A DNA stretch of 64,000 nt, from assembly GCF_030345795.1 (NCBI RefSeq), contig NZ_JAUALB010000001.1:2599001-2663000 (forward strand), given 5' to 3'. Source of the DNA: Micromonospora sp. WMMA1363 (GTDB taxonomy: Bacteria; Actinomycetota; Actinomycetes; Mycobacteriales; Micromonosporaceae). Under the pieces are notes generated by a model. It searched no databases and was not told the origin of the DNA. It saw only the letters and a list, made by a program, of their open reading frames with translations. The position numbers and the translations under genes are program-made. The first letter of the stretch is position 1. Each line of letters begins with the position of its first letter. This document shows, in pieces, positions 9,004 to 18,566 of the stretch.

Positions 9004-11113
9004 GGCGCACCTCCCGCGCGGTGTTGGACGGCGACAACCGGCTCGGCCACCAGATCCTCGGGCCGATGTCGTACGACAGCGCGGGCACCAGCAACGAGCG
9101 GACGACGATGGTGTCGATCAGCACCCCGACGGCGACTGCCACCCCCAGCTCGACCAGCACGACCAGCGGGAGTACGGCGAGCGCACTGAATGTGGCGGCG
9201 AGCACGATGCCGGCGGAGGTGATGACACCACCGGTGACGACGAGCCCGTGCAGCACCCCTGCGCGGGTGCCCCGCCGCGCCGACTCCTGGCGGACCCGGC
9301 TCATCAAGAAGATGTTGTAGTCGATGCCGAGGGCGACCAGGAAAACGAAGGCGAACAGCGGGAACGAGGCGTCCACCCCGGGGAAGTCGAGGAGGTACCT
9401 GAAGATCAGCGCGCACAGCCCGAGGGTGGCTCCGTACGAGAGCAGCACTGTCGCGATGAGCAGCAGCGGGGCGAGCAGTGCCCGCAGCAACAGGGCCAGG
9501 ATCACCGCTATGACGCCGAGCACCACCGGAATGATGACGTTGCGGTCCCGGGTGGAGGCGTCGGCGGTGTCGACGTTGGTCGCGGTGAAGCCGCCGACCA
9601 CCGCGTCCGCGCCGGGCACCGCGTGCACGGCCACCCGCAGTTCGCGGACGGCGCGTTCGGCGCCGTCGGAGTCCGGTGGGTCGGCGAGTGTGGCCTCCAG
9701 CTACACGACGCCGTCGACCACTCGCGGCGGCGTGTCCGGGTCGGGTGGGCCGACCGGGTTCTCGGTGACCGGACGCACCGCGGCGACACCCGGTACGCCC
9801 TGCGCCACCTGGGCGACCTGTCGGGCGGTCTCCTGCCGGGCGAAGATGCTAGCCGGGCTGCCCGTGCCGGCCGGGTAGTGGCGGGCGATCGCCTCCTGCC
9901 CGGCGACCGAGTCGGTCCGCTCGGTGAACAGGTCACTCTGGCCGAGGGCGGTCGCGCCGAGCTGCGTGAGGCCGACGGTGAGCGCGGCCAGCGCGACGGC
10001 GGTGACCAGCCAGACCCGCCGGGCCCGGTGTGCCACGAAGCCGGCCACGCGGTTCCAGATCCCGTGCTCGGCCTGCGGCTGGGCGTGGTCGAAGCGCGGT
10101 CGGCGCGGCCAGAACGCCCAGCGCCCGCCGAGCACCAGCAGGGCGGGCAGGAAGGTGAGCATCACCACCAGGGTGGCCGCGATGCCGATGGCGGCGACCG
10201 GTCCGAGCGCACGGTTCGAGTTCAGGCTGGACAGGAGCAGGCAGAGCAGGCTGGCGATGGTGGTGCCGGCGGAGGCGATGATCGCCGGCGCGGCGCCGCG
10301 CCAGGCCGCTGTCATGGCGTCCCAGGGGCGTTCGTGCTGGTGTAGTTCCTCCCGGTGGCGGGCGACCAGCAGCAGGGCGTAGTCGGTGCCGGCGCCAAAG
10401 ACCAGCACGGTGAGAATGCCCTGCGCTTGCCCGTTCAGTGTGATGACGTCGGCGTCGGCGAGCAGGTAGACGAAGACCGCGGCGAGCGCGAACGACATGC
10501 CGGCGGCCAGCAGCGGGAAGAGCCACAGCACCGGGCTGCGGTAGACGACGAGCAGGATCACCAGCACCACGCAGAGGGTGACCAGCAGCAGCGTCCCGTC
10601 GATGGCGGAGAAGACTTCGATCAGGTCGGCGAGCAGACCGGCCGGACCGGCCACGTTGGCGGTGAGCCCGTCGCGGTCGCCGCCGGCGATGCCGCGTAGT
10701 TCCTCGACGACGTCGCCGATCTTCTCGCCACGGTCGTCGTCGATCGGCACGACCATTTGCACGGCTTGCCCGTCATCGCTGGGGATCGGCGGCGGCAGTG
10801 GGCCGACCACGCCGGGGACCTCGGCGAAGCGGGCGGCGTCGGCGGCGATCTGCTGCCGGTCGACGTCGGTGATGCCCGAGCGCCGTTCGTAGACGACGAG
10901 CGCCGGGGTGGTGGGTTCGTCGACGAACCGGGCGGCCAGTGCTTGGGCGCGGGTCGCTTCGGCGTCGGCGGGGAGGAAGGCAGCGTTGTCGTTGGTGGCG
11001 ACCTCACCGAGCCGCCCCGAGTACGGTCCGGTCACCCCTCCGATCGCCAGCCAGGCCAACGCGACCAGCAGCGCGATCAGCGTCACCCGGCTCTGATTTC
11101 CTCGTCCGGACAT
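8993..11113 (-). pseudogene. MMPL/RND-family membrane transporter interrupted by an in-frame TAG
   Basis: The frame codes for a 706-codon MMPL-type transporter (lipid or drug efflux) with the expected two halves, each a TM segment, a periplasmic loop and a block of TM helices. Family motifs are VFGAGTDYALLLVARHREEL (first half) and FVFLVALGIDYNIFLMSRVR (second half). Codon 471 is TAG (9703-9701). The frame continues without shift on both sides (DGVV, stop, LEATL), so a single C-to-T change of a CAG is the simplest cause. The first product would be 470 residues, lacking the second TM block. Start ATG 11113 (MSGRGNQSRV) is preferred. An in-frame extension to 11218 runs through a GACGCC repeat and is unlikely. 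It could be a sequencing error, a recent pseudogene or readthrough. Confidence 0.82.
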
Positions 11114-11215
11114 CCACACCCATCCAGTAACCGACGCACCAGCCACCCATCCGGAGCCCCGGCCGACATCCCCATCCTGCCGGCCCAGGCCAGCACGCGA
11201 GGCGGAAACCACCCC

Positions 11216-11248
<33 letters not shown>

Positions 11249-11396
11249 AATCTTGCACTCTGTGAGCCTGATAGGGCGCCATTCACGCCGTTGGTCGGAA
11301 GGTGCGGGATCGCCGACGGTGGCGGTGGCCGGGGCAAGGAAAGGCCCTTCGGCAAGGGCAGACGGGCGTGGTGGTGTGGAGTAGAGAGGAGAGGAG

Positions 11397-11469
11397 CTCC
11401 CCCGTTTGGACTCGAACCAAAAACCTGCCGGTTAACAGCCGGCTGCTCTGCCAATTGAGCTACGGGGGA
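11397..11469 (-). tRNA. tRNA-Asn (GTT)
   Basis: The minus strand gives a standard cloverleaf: acceptor TCCCCCG (11469-11463) with CGGGGGA (11404-11398) and discriminator G. The anticodon stem GCCGG/CCGGC carries loop CTGTTAA, so the anticodon is GTT. The T loop TTCGAGTCC is present. CCA is not encoded. Confidence 0.93.
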
Positions 11470-11741
11470 CCGCCGCCACACGCTTCCCGGATCTCTCCGA
11501 CGCTGTGCGACGGGACAAGAGTACAGGACTCCCGGGGGCTACGGTCCAGGGGGTTCGCCGAACGGCCGCCACCATCACGACACTCAGATATTCGGGGCAA
11601 ATCGCCATCACGGCACAAGGAGGTATGAGCGGAGAGCAGGATGGGTAGTTAGCTGCCTACGACAGGACGCAGGCGCGAATCGGTCTGTCCCGACGGGGTA
11701 TGTGGCGGGACAACGGCGCGTCAGGTACGGAAGGAGCCGCC

Positions 11742-12128
11742 ATGCGCGGAAAGATCATGTTTCTTGGCGGGCTGGCTGCGGGATTCGTCCTGGGCGCCCG
11801 TGCCGGCCGGGAGAGGTACGAGGAGCTGGTGATACGTGGCCGCAGGGTCCTCGACCACCCGACCGTCCAGGAGGCGGCCGGCGTCGCGCAGGCCCAGGCG
11901 AACCGGCTCTACAGCGAGGGCAAGGACTGGCTCGGCCAGTCGAAGCTGGGCGAGAAGCTGAGCGGCGACGGTCACAAGCAGCAGCTGGCCGCCGCCGACG
12001 ACGCGTTCGCCGGCGCGCCGGCCACCATCGGCGCGAAGTCCGGCACCGGCTCGCCCTCCGGTTCCCCGTCGGCCAGCGGCACGTCCCGCAGCAAGCCGTC
12101 CAGCTCGGGCACCAGCAGCACGGTGTAA
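11742..12128 (+). CDS. YtxH-like small membrane-anchored protein
   Basis: A 128-residue protein with an N-terminal glycine-rich membrane segment (IMFLGGLAAGFVLGARAGRE), then a charged helix and a low-complexity Gly/Ser/Thr tail. The layout matches YtxH-domain proteins of actinomycetes, whose function is unknown. The ATG at 11742 has GGAAGGAG 6 nt upstream and was preferred over an in-frame start at 11700. A strong hairpin follows the stop. Confidence 0.8.
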   Translation: MRGKIMFLGGLAAGFVLGARAGRERYEELVIRGRRVLDHPTVQEAAGVAQAQANRLYSEGKDWLGQSKLGEKLSGDGHKQQLAAADDAFAGAPATIGAKSGTGSPSGSPSASGTSRSKPSSSGTSSTV

Positions 12129-12142
12129 CGAGGACGCCCACA

Positions 12143-12173
12143 GCGGGCCGGTCGTCTCGGACGATCGGCCCGC
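12143..12173 (+). terminator. Rho-independent-type hairpin after the YtxH gene
   Basis: Arms of 14 bp with one G-T pair (starting GCGGGCCG and ending CGGCCCGC) enclose a TCG loop, 14 bases after the stop codon. There is no T run. Confidence 0.65.
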
Positions 12174-12198
12174 CGCCGTGCGGGTCGAGGCCGTTCGG

Positions 12199-12287
12199 CT
12201 GCCCGGCAGTGCGCGGAGGCACCGCTGCCCGGCAGTGCGCGGAGGCACCGCTGCCCGGCAGTGCGCGGAGGCACGGCTGCCCGGTAG
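12199..12287. repeat. 26-bp tandem repeat, about 3.4 copies
   Basis: Unit CTGCCCGGCAGTGCGCGGAG plus GCACCG. Copies lie at 12199-12224, 12225-12250 and 12251-12276 (one mismatch), with a partial fourth. Each unit begins with CTGCC-C-GGCAG, a self-complementary mini-hairpin. There are no unique spacers, so it is not a CRISPR array. Confidence 0.85.
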
Positions 12288-12364
12288 AAGGGGAACCGCC
12301 CCGGGCTCCTGGTGCCGGTGGCTCGGGCGTGTCGCGCCAGCGAGAGAACGACACCTCCGCCGAT

Positions 12365-12412
12365 ATGCCTGGGTGGCATTTTTATGCCTGTCAGGCATAC
12401 CGCTCGCGAGCG
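12365..12412. terminator. Stacked hairpins between convergent genes, related to the palindrome at 42243
   Basis: ATGCC-TGGGT-GGCAT followed by TTTT (12365-12382) looks like an intrinsic terminator on the plus strand. Next come TATGCCTG-T-CAGGCATA (12383-12399) and the 12-bp palindrome CGCTCGCGAGCG (12401-12412). Bases 12383-12405 match 42271-42293 at 21 of 23 positions. Confidence 0.65.
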
Positions 12413-12555
12413 AATGGCCTTCCCGACGCGACACGACGTTGATACCCACGTCGACCCGGCGGCTGGACACGTCCCTGATCGTCGGACCTGCGGACCGGTC
12501 GGATTGCCCGTGGGAATCGCGTTCGCCGCTACGTTGTGCTGACCGTCGGAGCAGC

Positions 12556-13623
12556 TCAGTATCGACGGTCGATCGCCTGGGCGGCCAGGGCGGCGAGCGC
12601 CAGCCGGCTTTCCCGAGCCACGGAGGATCGCTCCAGCGCGGCCAGGGCCGCGTCGGCGCGGACCCGGATCATCTGCTCGATCTTCGCGCGGGCGCCGGTG
12701 CCCTCGATGATCTTCCGCAGCTCGGCGGCACCGTCCGCGTCCAGCTCGGGATTGCCGAACAGCTCCCGTAGCCGCGCGGTCTGTGCGCGGTCGGCGTGGT
12801 CGCGGGTCAGGGCCATCATGACCGTGGGCTTACCCTCGCGCAGATCGTCCAGAACGGACTTACCGGTGACCGCCGCGTTGCCGAAGACGCCCAGCACGTC
12901 GTCCCGAAGCTGAAAGGCATCGCCGAGCGGGTCACCGAACTCGGCCAGCGCGGCGATCAGCCCCGGCGCCGCTCCGGCCAGTGCGGCGCCGATCTGCAAG
13001 GGCCGGGTGACGGTGTAGCGGGCTGCCTTCATGCGGATCACCGCAAGCGCGTTGGCGACCGAACCGTTGCCCATTCCGGACACCAGGTCCAGGTACTCCC
13101 CCACGATCACCTCGGTGCGCATCAGCGCAAGGACGCGGTACCCCCGATGCACCGCCTCGCTGCTCAACCCGCACTCGTGGAACATCTGGTCCGACCAGGC
13201 GACGCAGAGGTCGCCGCAGAGCAGGGCGGTGTTGCGTCCGTACGCCTCGGGATCGCCCCGCCAGGACGAACGGGCGTGCAGGTCGGCGAAGATCCGGTGC
13301 ACCGAGGGCTGTCCCCGACGAAGGTCACTGCCGTCGAGGATATCGTCGTGGATCAAGGCAAACGTGTGGAACAGCTCCAGCGCGGCGGCGGCCACCACGA
13401 TCGGCGTGCCGTCCGGCTCGCCCGCACTCCGCCAGCCCCAGTAGCAGAACAGCGGGCGGAGGCGCTTGCCACCGGCGAGCACGAACCGGCGCAACGCCGA
13501 GCGGACGCCGCACGGCGCCCAGTCCGGCCAGTCCGGATCCTGCCGGTCGAGGAACGCCGCCAGCTCGGCGTCGACCCGGGCGCGCAGCTCGCTCGGGTCG
13601 GTCGGCGCCACCGTGACGGTCAC
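12556..13623 (-). CDS. Polyprenyl synthetase (geranylgeranyl/farnesyl-diphosphate-synthase type)
   Basis: A 355-residue trans-prenyltransferase that condenses IPP with an allylic diphosphate. The first Asp-rich motif is IHDDILDGSD (residues 91-100). The second is QLRDDVLGVFG (about 240), where the usual last Asp is replaced by Gly-Val, as is common in actinobacterial GGPP synthases. GGKRLRP (51-57) binds IPP. The second Asp-rich form and the overall length suggest C15-C20 products, but chain length is inference. Start GTG 13623 was chosen for GGAGG 4 nt upstream (GGAGGAGCC-GTG). The frame stays open to an ATG at 13761 directly beside a palindromic operator, so a longer leaderless form of 401 residues cannot be excluded. 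It converges with the YtxH gene. Confidence 0.9.
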   Translation of the reverse strand: MTVTVAPTDPSELRARVDAELAAFLDRQDPDWPDWAPCGVRSALRRFVLAGGKRLRPLFCYWGWRSAGEPDGTPIVVAAAALELFHTFALIHDDILDGSDLRRGQPSVHRIFADLHARSSWRGDPEAYGRNTALLCGDLCVAWSDQMFHECGLSSEAVHRGYRVLALMRTEVIVGEYLDLVSGMGNGSVANALAVIRMKAARYTVTRPLQIGAALAGAAPGLIAALAEFGDPLGDAFQLRDDVLGVFGNAAVTGKSVLDDLREGKPTVMMALTRDHADRAQTARLRELFGNPELDADGAAELRKIIEGTGARAKIEQMIRVRADAALAALERSSVARESRLALAALAAQAIDRRY

Positions 13624-14023
13624 GGCTCCTCCCTCGGCCACCCGGCCGATCCCAGTCCGGTCGGTTCCAGCGGAAGCCCGTTCACCTCGGTCACGGCGAC
13701 CCGCTTTCGCGTGCTGTACGCATGGCACTCCTCCGGCCTCCGGTCGGGAACCGGCCCGCATATATCTACATAGATATCAGAAGAGTATTCGGAAAGGCAT
13801 CCGTCATCCTGCTTCCCCGCTCGTCCGCCGCCCGCCCCGCGAGATCTCACCAGCCAGCGCCAAGGTCAACGGCACCGGACGAGGCGCCCGGTCCGCGCGG
13901 CGGACGGGACAGGCAGGGACGGTCGGCGTCTCGCCCGCTTCCCCGCGACCCAGCCAGAGATCAGCACCACAAGCAGCGAACGGTAAGGCAACGGCGGGAA
14001 CGGGAACCGGGGTAACGGGCGAT
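13624..14023. other. Promoter-side intergenic region of the prenyl synthase
   Basis: This 400-base stretch lies between the YihY gene end and the prenyl synthase start. It contains the palindrome at 13762-13777. No other supported feature was seen. If the 13761 ATG is used, the first 138 bases are coding. Confidence 0.5.
13762..13777. promoter_or_regulatory. Palindromic operator upstream of the prenyl synthase (PadR-site-like)
   Basis: ATATCTA-CA-TAGATAT has perfect 7-bp arms in an otherwise very GC-rich region. Its core ATCTACATAG-TA is the same as the site overlapping the padR promoter at 18844. It is upstream of the prenyl synthase on the minus strand. Confidence 0.6.
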
Positions 14024-15171
14024 TCAGTGACGAGGGGCGTTGCGCTTCTTGCGCAGCTTACGGTCGTCCCGCAGCTCGACGTACGGCTCCTTGTCCGGCG
14101 GCCGCAACCCGGCGGCGATGGCACGGCCGCGCTCCAGTTCGGCGTCGAATTCGGCGCCCAACAGGATGGCGATGTTACTGAGCCAGAGCCACACCAGAAA
14201 TATGATCACCCCGGCGAGCGCGCCGTACGTCTTGTTGTACGAGCCGAAGTTGCCCACGTAGAACGCGAAGAGCCCGGAGACCGCCAACCAGATCACCACG
14301 GCCAACACGCTTCCCGGACTGACCCACCGGAAGCCGCCGTGCCGCGCGTTCGGCGAGGCCCAGTAGAGGATGGCGAACATCAGGCTGACCAGGAGCAGCA
14401 ACACCGGCCACTTGGCGACGTTCCACACCGTCACCGCCGTCGGGCCCACCCCGAACGCGCCCCCCACAGCCGCGGCGAGACCGCCGGTGAAGACCACGAT
14501 GACCGCGCTGGCCAGCAGCAGCACCCCGATCACCGCGGTGACGCCGATCCGGATGGGCAGGGTCTTCCACATCGGCCGCCCCTCCGGCACGTCGTAGACG
14601 GTGTTCGAGGCCCGCATGAACGCACCGACGTAACCCGAGGCCGACCAGAAGGCGGTGAGCAGACCGACGATCGCGGCGATCCCCGCAGCCCCCGGTTCTC
14701 CTGCCTGGTCGATGGCCGAGACTAGGATCCGCCGGGTGTTCTCCTCCGGCACGGCCTGGTTGACCGTGGCCAGGACACCGTCCGTCGCACGGGCATCGAG
14801 CAGACCGAGCAGCGAGACCAGGACCACCAGGCCGGGAAAGATGGAGAGCACCCCGTAGTAGGTGAGCGCCGCCGCCCAGTCGATGAGACTGTCGTCGAAG
14901 AACTCGCGGCCGGTGCGCCGCAGCGCCGCCTTCCAACCGGCGCTGGGCAGGTCGGTCGGGCGGTCCGGCCCGTCGTCCGGGCCGACCGGTCGGGTTTGGA
15001 CGCTGTGCCCGCCGGGCTCCCGTTCGGTGCCGCGCTCCCGGGTGCCGCGTTGCGCGCGACGCCGTGGCTGTCACCGGTCTCCGGTCGGACCTTGGCCGGC
15101 CCGCTGACACCACCGGCGACGTCGACCGGCTCACGGTCCCGCCGGCGGACGGAAGACTCATCGGAGGTCAT
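14024..15171 (-). pseudogene. YihY/virulence-factor-BrkB family membrane protein with apparent N-terminal frameshift
   Basis: From 14851 down to 14024 the frame encodes the conserved YihY/BrkB core with six TM segments (for example GLLTAFWSASGYVGAFMRA and GAEFDAELERGRAIA). The conserved N-terminal part (WKAALRRTGREFFDD, then LIDWAAALTYYGVLSIFPGL) is read in the same frame, but that frame has no ATG, GTG or TTG before a TGA at 15073-15071. A plausible start, ATG 15171 with GGAGGGGCG upstream (MTSDESSVRRRD), lies in another frame. The two halves therefore join only through a one-base indel, somewhere in about 14950-15070. It may be a sequencing error or a real inactivation. Confidence 0.75.
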
Positions 15172-15233
15172 CGCCCCTCCCTCGTGTCGGCTGCGTTCTT
15201 CACCATGCCCCGACGGCGGTGAACGCTAACCAG

Positions 15234-16043
15234 CTACTTGTAGAGCAGCCGACCCATCCTGCGCGAGGCGATCAGCAGGCCAGCGGCCAGCGCGACGACC
15301 AGGTAGAGGACGTCGAGCAGCCACACCCAGCCGGCCGTGCCCACGGTGATGCCACGGATCAGGTGCACCGCCCGGTAGAGCGGGGTCACCTCGACCAGCC
15401 AACGCAGCAGCGCCGGGTAGCCCTCGGCCGGGATGAAGGTACCGGAGAACAGAAAGAGGACGAACTGCGCCGAGCCCATCAGGTCGAAATCCTGCCAGCT
15501 GCGCATGAACGTGGAGATCGCCATCCCGAGCGCCCCGAACGCGAAGCCGACCAGCACCGCCGCCGGGAACGCGGCCAGGGCACGGGCCGCGGTCGTCAGG
15601 TCCATCACGGTCATCACCACCAGGAACGCGGCCGAATAGGCGCTGCCCCGCAGCATCGCCCAGGCCAGCTCGCCGAGGGCGATCTCGAACGGCTGCACCG
15701 GGGTGGCGATCACCCCGTCGTACAGCTTCATGTACTTCATCTTCCCGAAGAAGTTGAAGGTGGTCTCGGCGAGCGCGCCGGTCATCGCGGACGAGGCGAG
15801 CATGGCCGGGGCGACGAACGCCGCGTACGTGACGACCGGACCGCCGGGCAGCGTGAGGTCGCCGACGAGCGCGCCGACCCCGACGCCGATCGAGAGCAGG
15901 TAGAGCAGCGGCTCGACGAAACCGGAGACGAGCAGCAGCCAGTAGACGGACCTCAGGGCCGCGACGTTGCGCTGGGTCACCGAAGCCGACCGCCGCGAGG
16001 CGGCGGAAACGTCGACCAACCGGGGTAGGACGAGACTGACCAT
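15234..16043 (-). CDS. ABC-2 type exporter permease (NodJ/DrrB-like)
   Basis: A 269-residue permease with six TM segments. The motifs SGFVEPLLYLLSIGVGVG and MKYMKLYDGVIATPVQP are typical of the NodJ-like branch of ABC-2 permeases, followed by FLFSGTFIPAEGYPALLRWL. It would export a small molecule or glycolipid together with a second permease and an ATPase. The ATG has GGAAGGG 4 nt upstream. The paired permease gene ends 9 bases before it. The likely partner ATPase is at 19626-20552. Confidence 0.88.
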   Translation of the reverse strand: MVSLVLPRLVDVSAASRRSASVTQRNVAALRSVYWLLLVSGFVEPLLYLLSIGVGVGALVGDLTLPGGPVVTYAAFVAPAMLASSAMTGALAETTFNFFGKMKYMKLYDGVIATPVQPFEIALGELAWAMLRGSAYSAAFLVVMTVMDLTTAARALAAFPAAVLVGFAFGALGMAISTFMRSWQDFDLMGSAQFVLFLFSGTFIPAEGYPALLRWLVEVTPLYRAVHLIRGITVGTAGWVWLLDVLYLVVALAAGLLIASRRMGRLLYK

Positions 16044-16052
16044 GAACCCTTC

Positions 16053-16853
16053 CTAGACGACGAGCCGGCGGCCGAAGGCGCGACGGGCCAGCAGCCAGCC
16101 GCCGACCACCCAGGCAGCCAGGTAGAGCAGATGACCGGCGACCGACCACTGCGGGGCGATGCCGAGGGTCGCCGCGCGGGACAGGTCGACGGCGTGCCAC
16201 AGCGGCGTGGCGTACGCGAGCCAGCGCAGCGCCAGCGGCAGCGACTCGACCGGGAAGAACACCCCGGCGAAGAGCGTCATCGGGATCACCGCGAACCGGA
16301 ACAGCATCGCGAGCCAGCTGTCCGAATCGACCGCCGCCGCGTACGCGAAGGTGGGGGCCGCGACCGCCAGGCCGAGCAGCGCCGCCACCGGCAGCGCCAG
16401 CACCGCCCACGGCGACCGCAGCGCCCCCAGCAGACCGGTCACCACGAGGAACGCCGTGGCCGAGGTCAACACCCGGAACAGGACGTACGCCAGGTGACCG
16501 CCGAGGATGTCGCCCACCCGCAGCGGCGCCGCGCTCTGCGCGAAGTAGGTCTTGATCCACTGGAAGTTGCTGAACACCGGCCAGGTGGACTCGGCGATCG
16601 CCACCTGCAACGCCGTCGAGGCGAGCAGCCCGCCGACGATCCAACTCAGGTAGCTCACCCCACCGACGCCCCGGTCGATGTAGGCCCCGACGCCCACTCC
16701 GAAGCCGAGCACGGTCAGCGCGGGCAGCAGGAACGAGGAGAAGACGCCGGCCCGCCAGGTGCGCCGGTAACCCACCAGGTAGTGCGCGAGCACCGCCAAC
16801 GCCGGCACCCGCGGCAGCGCCGGCCGAGCCCGGTCCCGCGCCATCTCCGTCAT
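16053..16853 (-). CDS. ABC-2 type exporter permease (second subunit)
   Basis: A 266-residue permease homologous in layout to the next gene (SWIVGGLLASTALQVAIAES, ESTWPVFSNFQWIKTYFAQS, FAGVFFPVESLPLALRWLAY). ATG 16853 (MTEMARDRARP) is preferred. An upstream in-frame start at 16913 would add a stretch encoded by degenerate CCGTCCACC repeats. It is translated just ahead of the other permease and the two should form a heterodimer. Confidence 0.87.
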   Translation of the reverse strand: MTEMARDRARPALPRVPALAVLAHYLVGYRRTWRAGVFSSFLLPALTVLGFGVGVGAYIDRGVGGVSYLSWIVGGLLASTALQVAIAESTWPVFSNFQWIKTYFAQSAAPLRVGDILGGHLAYVLFRVLTSATAFLVVTGLLGALRSPWAVLALPVAALLGLAVAAPTFAYAAAVDSDSWLAMLFRFAVIPMTLFAGVFFPVESLPLALRWLAYATPLWHAVDLSRAATLGIAPQWSVAGHLLYLAAWVVGGWLLARRAFGRRLVV

Positions 16854-17093
16854 GCCACTCCGCTCCCCGTCCACCCCGTCACCGTCCACCCGTCCCCGTC
16901 CACCCGTCCCCATCCACTCGGTCTTCCTACCGCACCGGTACGACAGGCCGCGGCCACCCTACGGCGCCCCGCCCGCCCTGTCGCCCGATTTGCCGGTGGG
17001 GTCATGGTTGATCGACTTCGTGCCGCGGCAGCGGGCTGTCCGGGCCAGCCGGATACCGCGTCGCCGGCGGCACGGAGTGGATCGACCGGCCCG

Positions 17094-17285
17094 CTACCGC
17101 CGCTCGGGAGCGTGGGCGACGAACGCGCGCCAGGTCTCGGGGGCGAAGGCCAGGACGGGGCCGCCCGGGTCCTTGGAGTCGCGCACGGCGACCCGGCCGG
17201 GGAGGTTGTCGGCGACCTCCACGCAGTTGCCGCCGCTGCCGTTGCTGCGGGTGCTCTTGCGCCATGCGGCGCCGGTCAGGTCCAT
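17094..17285 (-). CDS. DUF397 domain protein
   Basis: A 63-residue protein with the DUF397 pattern: WRKSTRSNGSGGNCVEVADN, then VAVRDSKDPGGPVLAFAPETW, and a closing FVAHA. DUF397 proteins are the small partners of XRE/DUF5753 regulators in actinomycetes. The ATG overlaps the stop region of that regulator by 10 bases, so the two are co-translated. Confidence 0.92.
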   Translation of the reverse strand: MDLTGAAWRKSTRSNGSGGNCVEVADNLPGRVAVRDSKDPGGPVLAFAPETWRAFVAHAPERR

Positions 17286-18079
17286 GTCTCCGCCACTTCA
17301 GCTATCAGGTCGAGGGACTGCTGCTGCGATAGTGCCTCACCACGGATCGACTCCCAAACCTCGACCATCTGCTGCACGTAGTCGGCGCGGTCGATCACCT
17401 GCCCGTGGCGCTGCCCGTCCAGGTAGACGACGTCCTCTCCGGCCGGCGACGTGGCGATCACGAAGGGGCCGTCGAGCCCGGCGTAGGCCCCGGCCGAGAG
17501 CGGCACGACCTGGATGCGGACCCGCGGCAGCGTCTTGCCCAGCTTCACGAGATGCTGCAACTGCTCCCGCATCACCTCCGGCCCACCGACGCGGCGGCGC
17601 AGCAGGTACTCGTCGACGACCACGCTGAGCAGCGGTGGCCGGTCGCGGATCAGGACCCCCTGCCGGTCGAGCCGGGCGGTCACCTGCTGCTCGATCTCGT
17701 CCTCCGCGAACAGCCCGGCGCCGGCCAGGATGGCGCGGGCGTAGCCCTCGGTCTGCGACAGGCCCGGCACGTAGAGCGGCTCGAACGAGCGCAAGGCCGT
17801 CGCCTCCTGCTCGATCCCGGCCCAGTCGCGGAACCACGGCACCACGGTCTCCCGGCTGATCCGTTTCTGGATGCGCTCGAACCGCCCGTCCGCGCCGAGG
17901 ACCGCGTCGCACCGGCGGGCGAAGTCCAGGCTCGGCCTGCGCTCGCAGGTCTCCACCTTGGCCACCAGCGCGCCCGAATAGCTCAGGGCCTCGGCGAGGG
18001 TGGTCTGGGACATGCCGTTGGCGGCCCGAACGAGCCGCAACTCCTCCGCAAAGTGGTCCAACATGGACGAACGTTCCAC
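17276..18079 (-). CDS. XRE-family regulator with DUF5753 (Scr1-type) domain
   Basis: A 267-residue regulator. Residues 7-60 form a Cro/C1 helix-turn-helix (ELRLVRAANGMSQTTLAEAL, then SGALVAKVETCERRPSLDFA). The rest is the DUF5753 domain (FRDWAGIEQEATALRSFEPL, then YVPGLSQTEGYARAIL, and VVPLSAGAYAGLDGPF). Start GTG 18079 has GGAGG 7 nt upstream. The frame is open to 18157, but without a ribosome site. It is paired with DUF397 and divergent from two small-protein genes. Relatives control development or act with sigma factors, but the target here is unknown. Confidence 0.9.
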   Translation of the reverse strand: MERSSMLDHFAEELRLVRAANGMSQTTLAEALSYSGALVAKVETCERRPSLDFARRCDAVLGADGRFERIQKRISRETVVPWFRDWAGIEQEATALRSFEPLYVPGLSQTEGYARAILAGAGLFAEDEIEQQVTARLDRQGVLIRDRPPLLSVVVDEYLLRRRVGGPEVMREQLQHLVKLGKTLPRVRIQVVPLSAGAYAGLDGPFVIATSPAGEDVVYLDGQRHGQVIDRADYVQQMVEVWESIRGEALSQQQSLDLIAEVAETWT

Positions 18080-18287
18080 GGACAGCCTCCGTACATCCTC
18101 GGACCGCCTGGGGTCGACCGCCGTACGCGCTGGTCGTCGGCGCGCGGGACCTCCCACCGTAGTCGCGTCGCCAACACACTGTCACGCAGCGGAACCGCTC
18201 ACGGGATCGGACGGCGGGCGGAACCAGGCCGGGAGCGCCCCGGCCCGACAGCTCCGGGGCGCTCTCTCCCACCTCGACGGAGGCACG

Positions 18288-18566
18288 ATGCGACTCAGGT
18301 TCTGGCGCGGCGCGCGCCCGACGCCGCCCACCCCGTTCCCGATGCCACCCGTCCCGCTCCCCCGACGTGCGCCGAACCAACACCCGTCATGGGCGACCGC
18401 CCCGACGGAGGTCCCCACCGACGACCCGACCCGGCCCACCTGGGCGACCGCCCCGACGCGGGCCTTCCCCGTCAGCCGACCCGGCTGCCCGGGGCGGCTG
18501 ACCCGCGCGCAGGAGTGGCGGGCGAACGGCGGCCGGTGCTCGGGCGGCTCGGAGGGCCCGCGCTGA
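18288..18566 (+). CDS. Small proline-rich hypothetical protein
   Basis: A 92-residue basic, Pro-rich protein (MRLRFWRGARPTPPTPFPMP) with no recognised domain. ATG has GGAGG 4 nt upstream. Its TGA overlaps the next ATG (TGATG), so the two genes are translationally coupled. It is divergent from the DUF5753 regulator. Confidence 0.65.
   Translation: MRLRFWRGARPTPPTPFPMPPVPLPRRAPNQHPSWATAPTEVPTDDPTRPTWATAPTRAFPVSRPGCPGRLTRAQEWRANGGRCSGGSEGPR

Larger units (their letters stand above)
12129..12555. other. Convergent intergenic region with hairpins and repeats
   Basis: This 427-base stretch lies between the YtxH gene and the prenyl synthase gene, which converge. It holds a terminator, three 26-bp tandem repeats and a block of stacked hairpins, listed separately. 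I see no coding potential. Confidence 0.6.

Noticed and set aside
12199..12287. Possible CRISPR array
   Set aside because: Units are contiguous 26-bp copies with no unique spacers and no cas genes are in the window.
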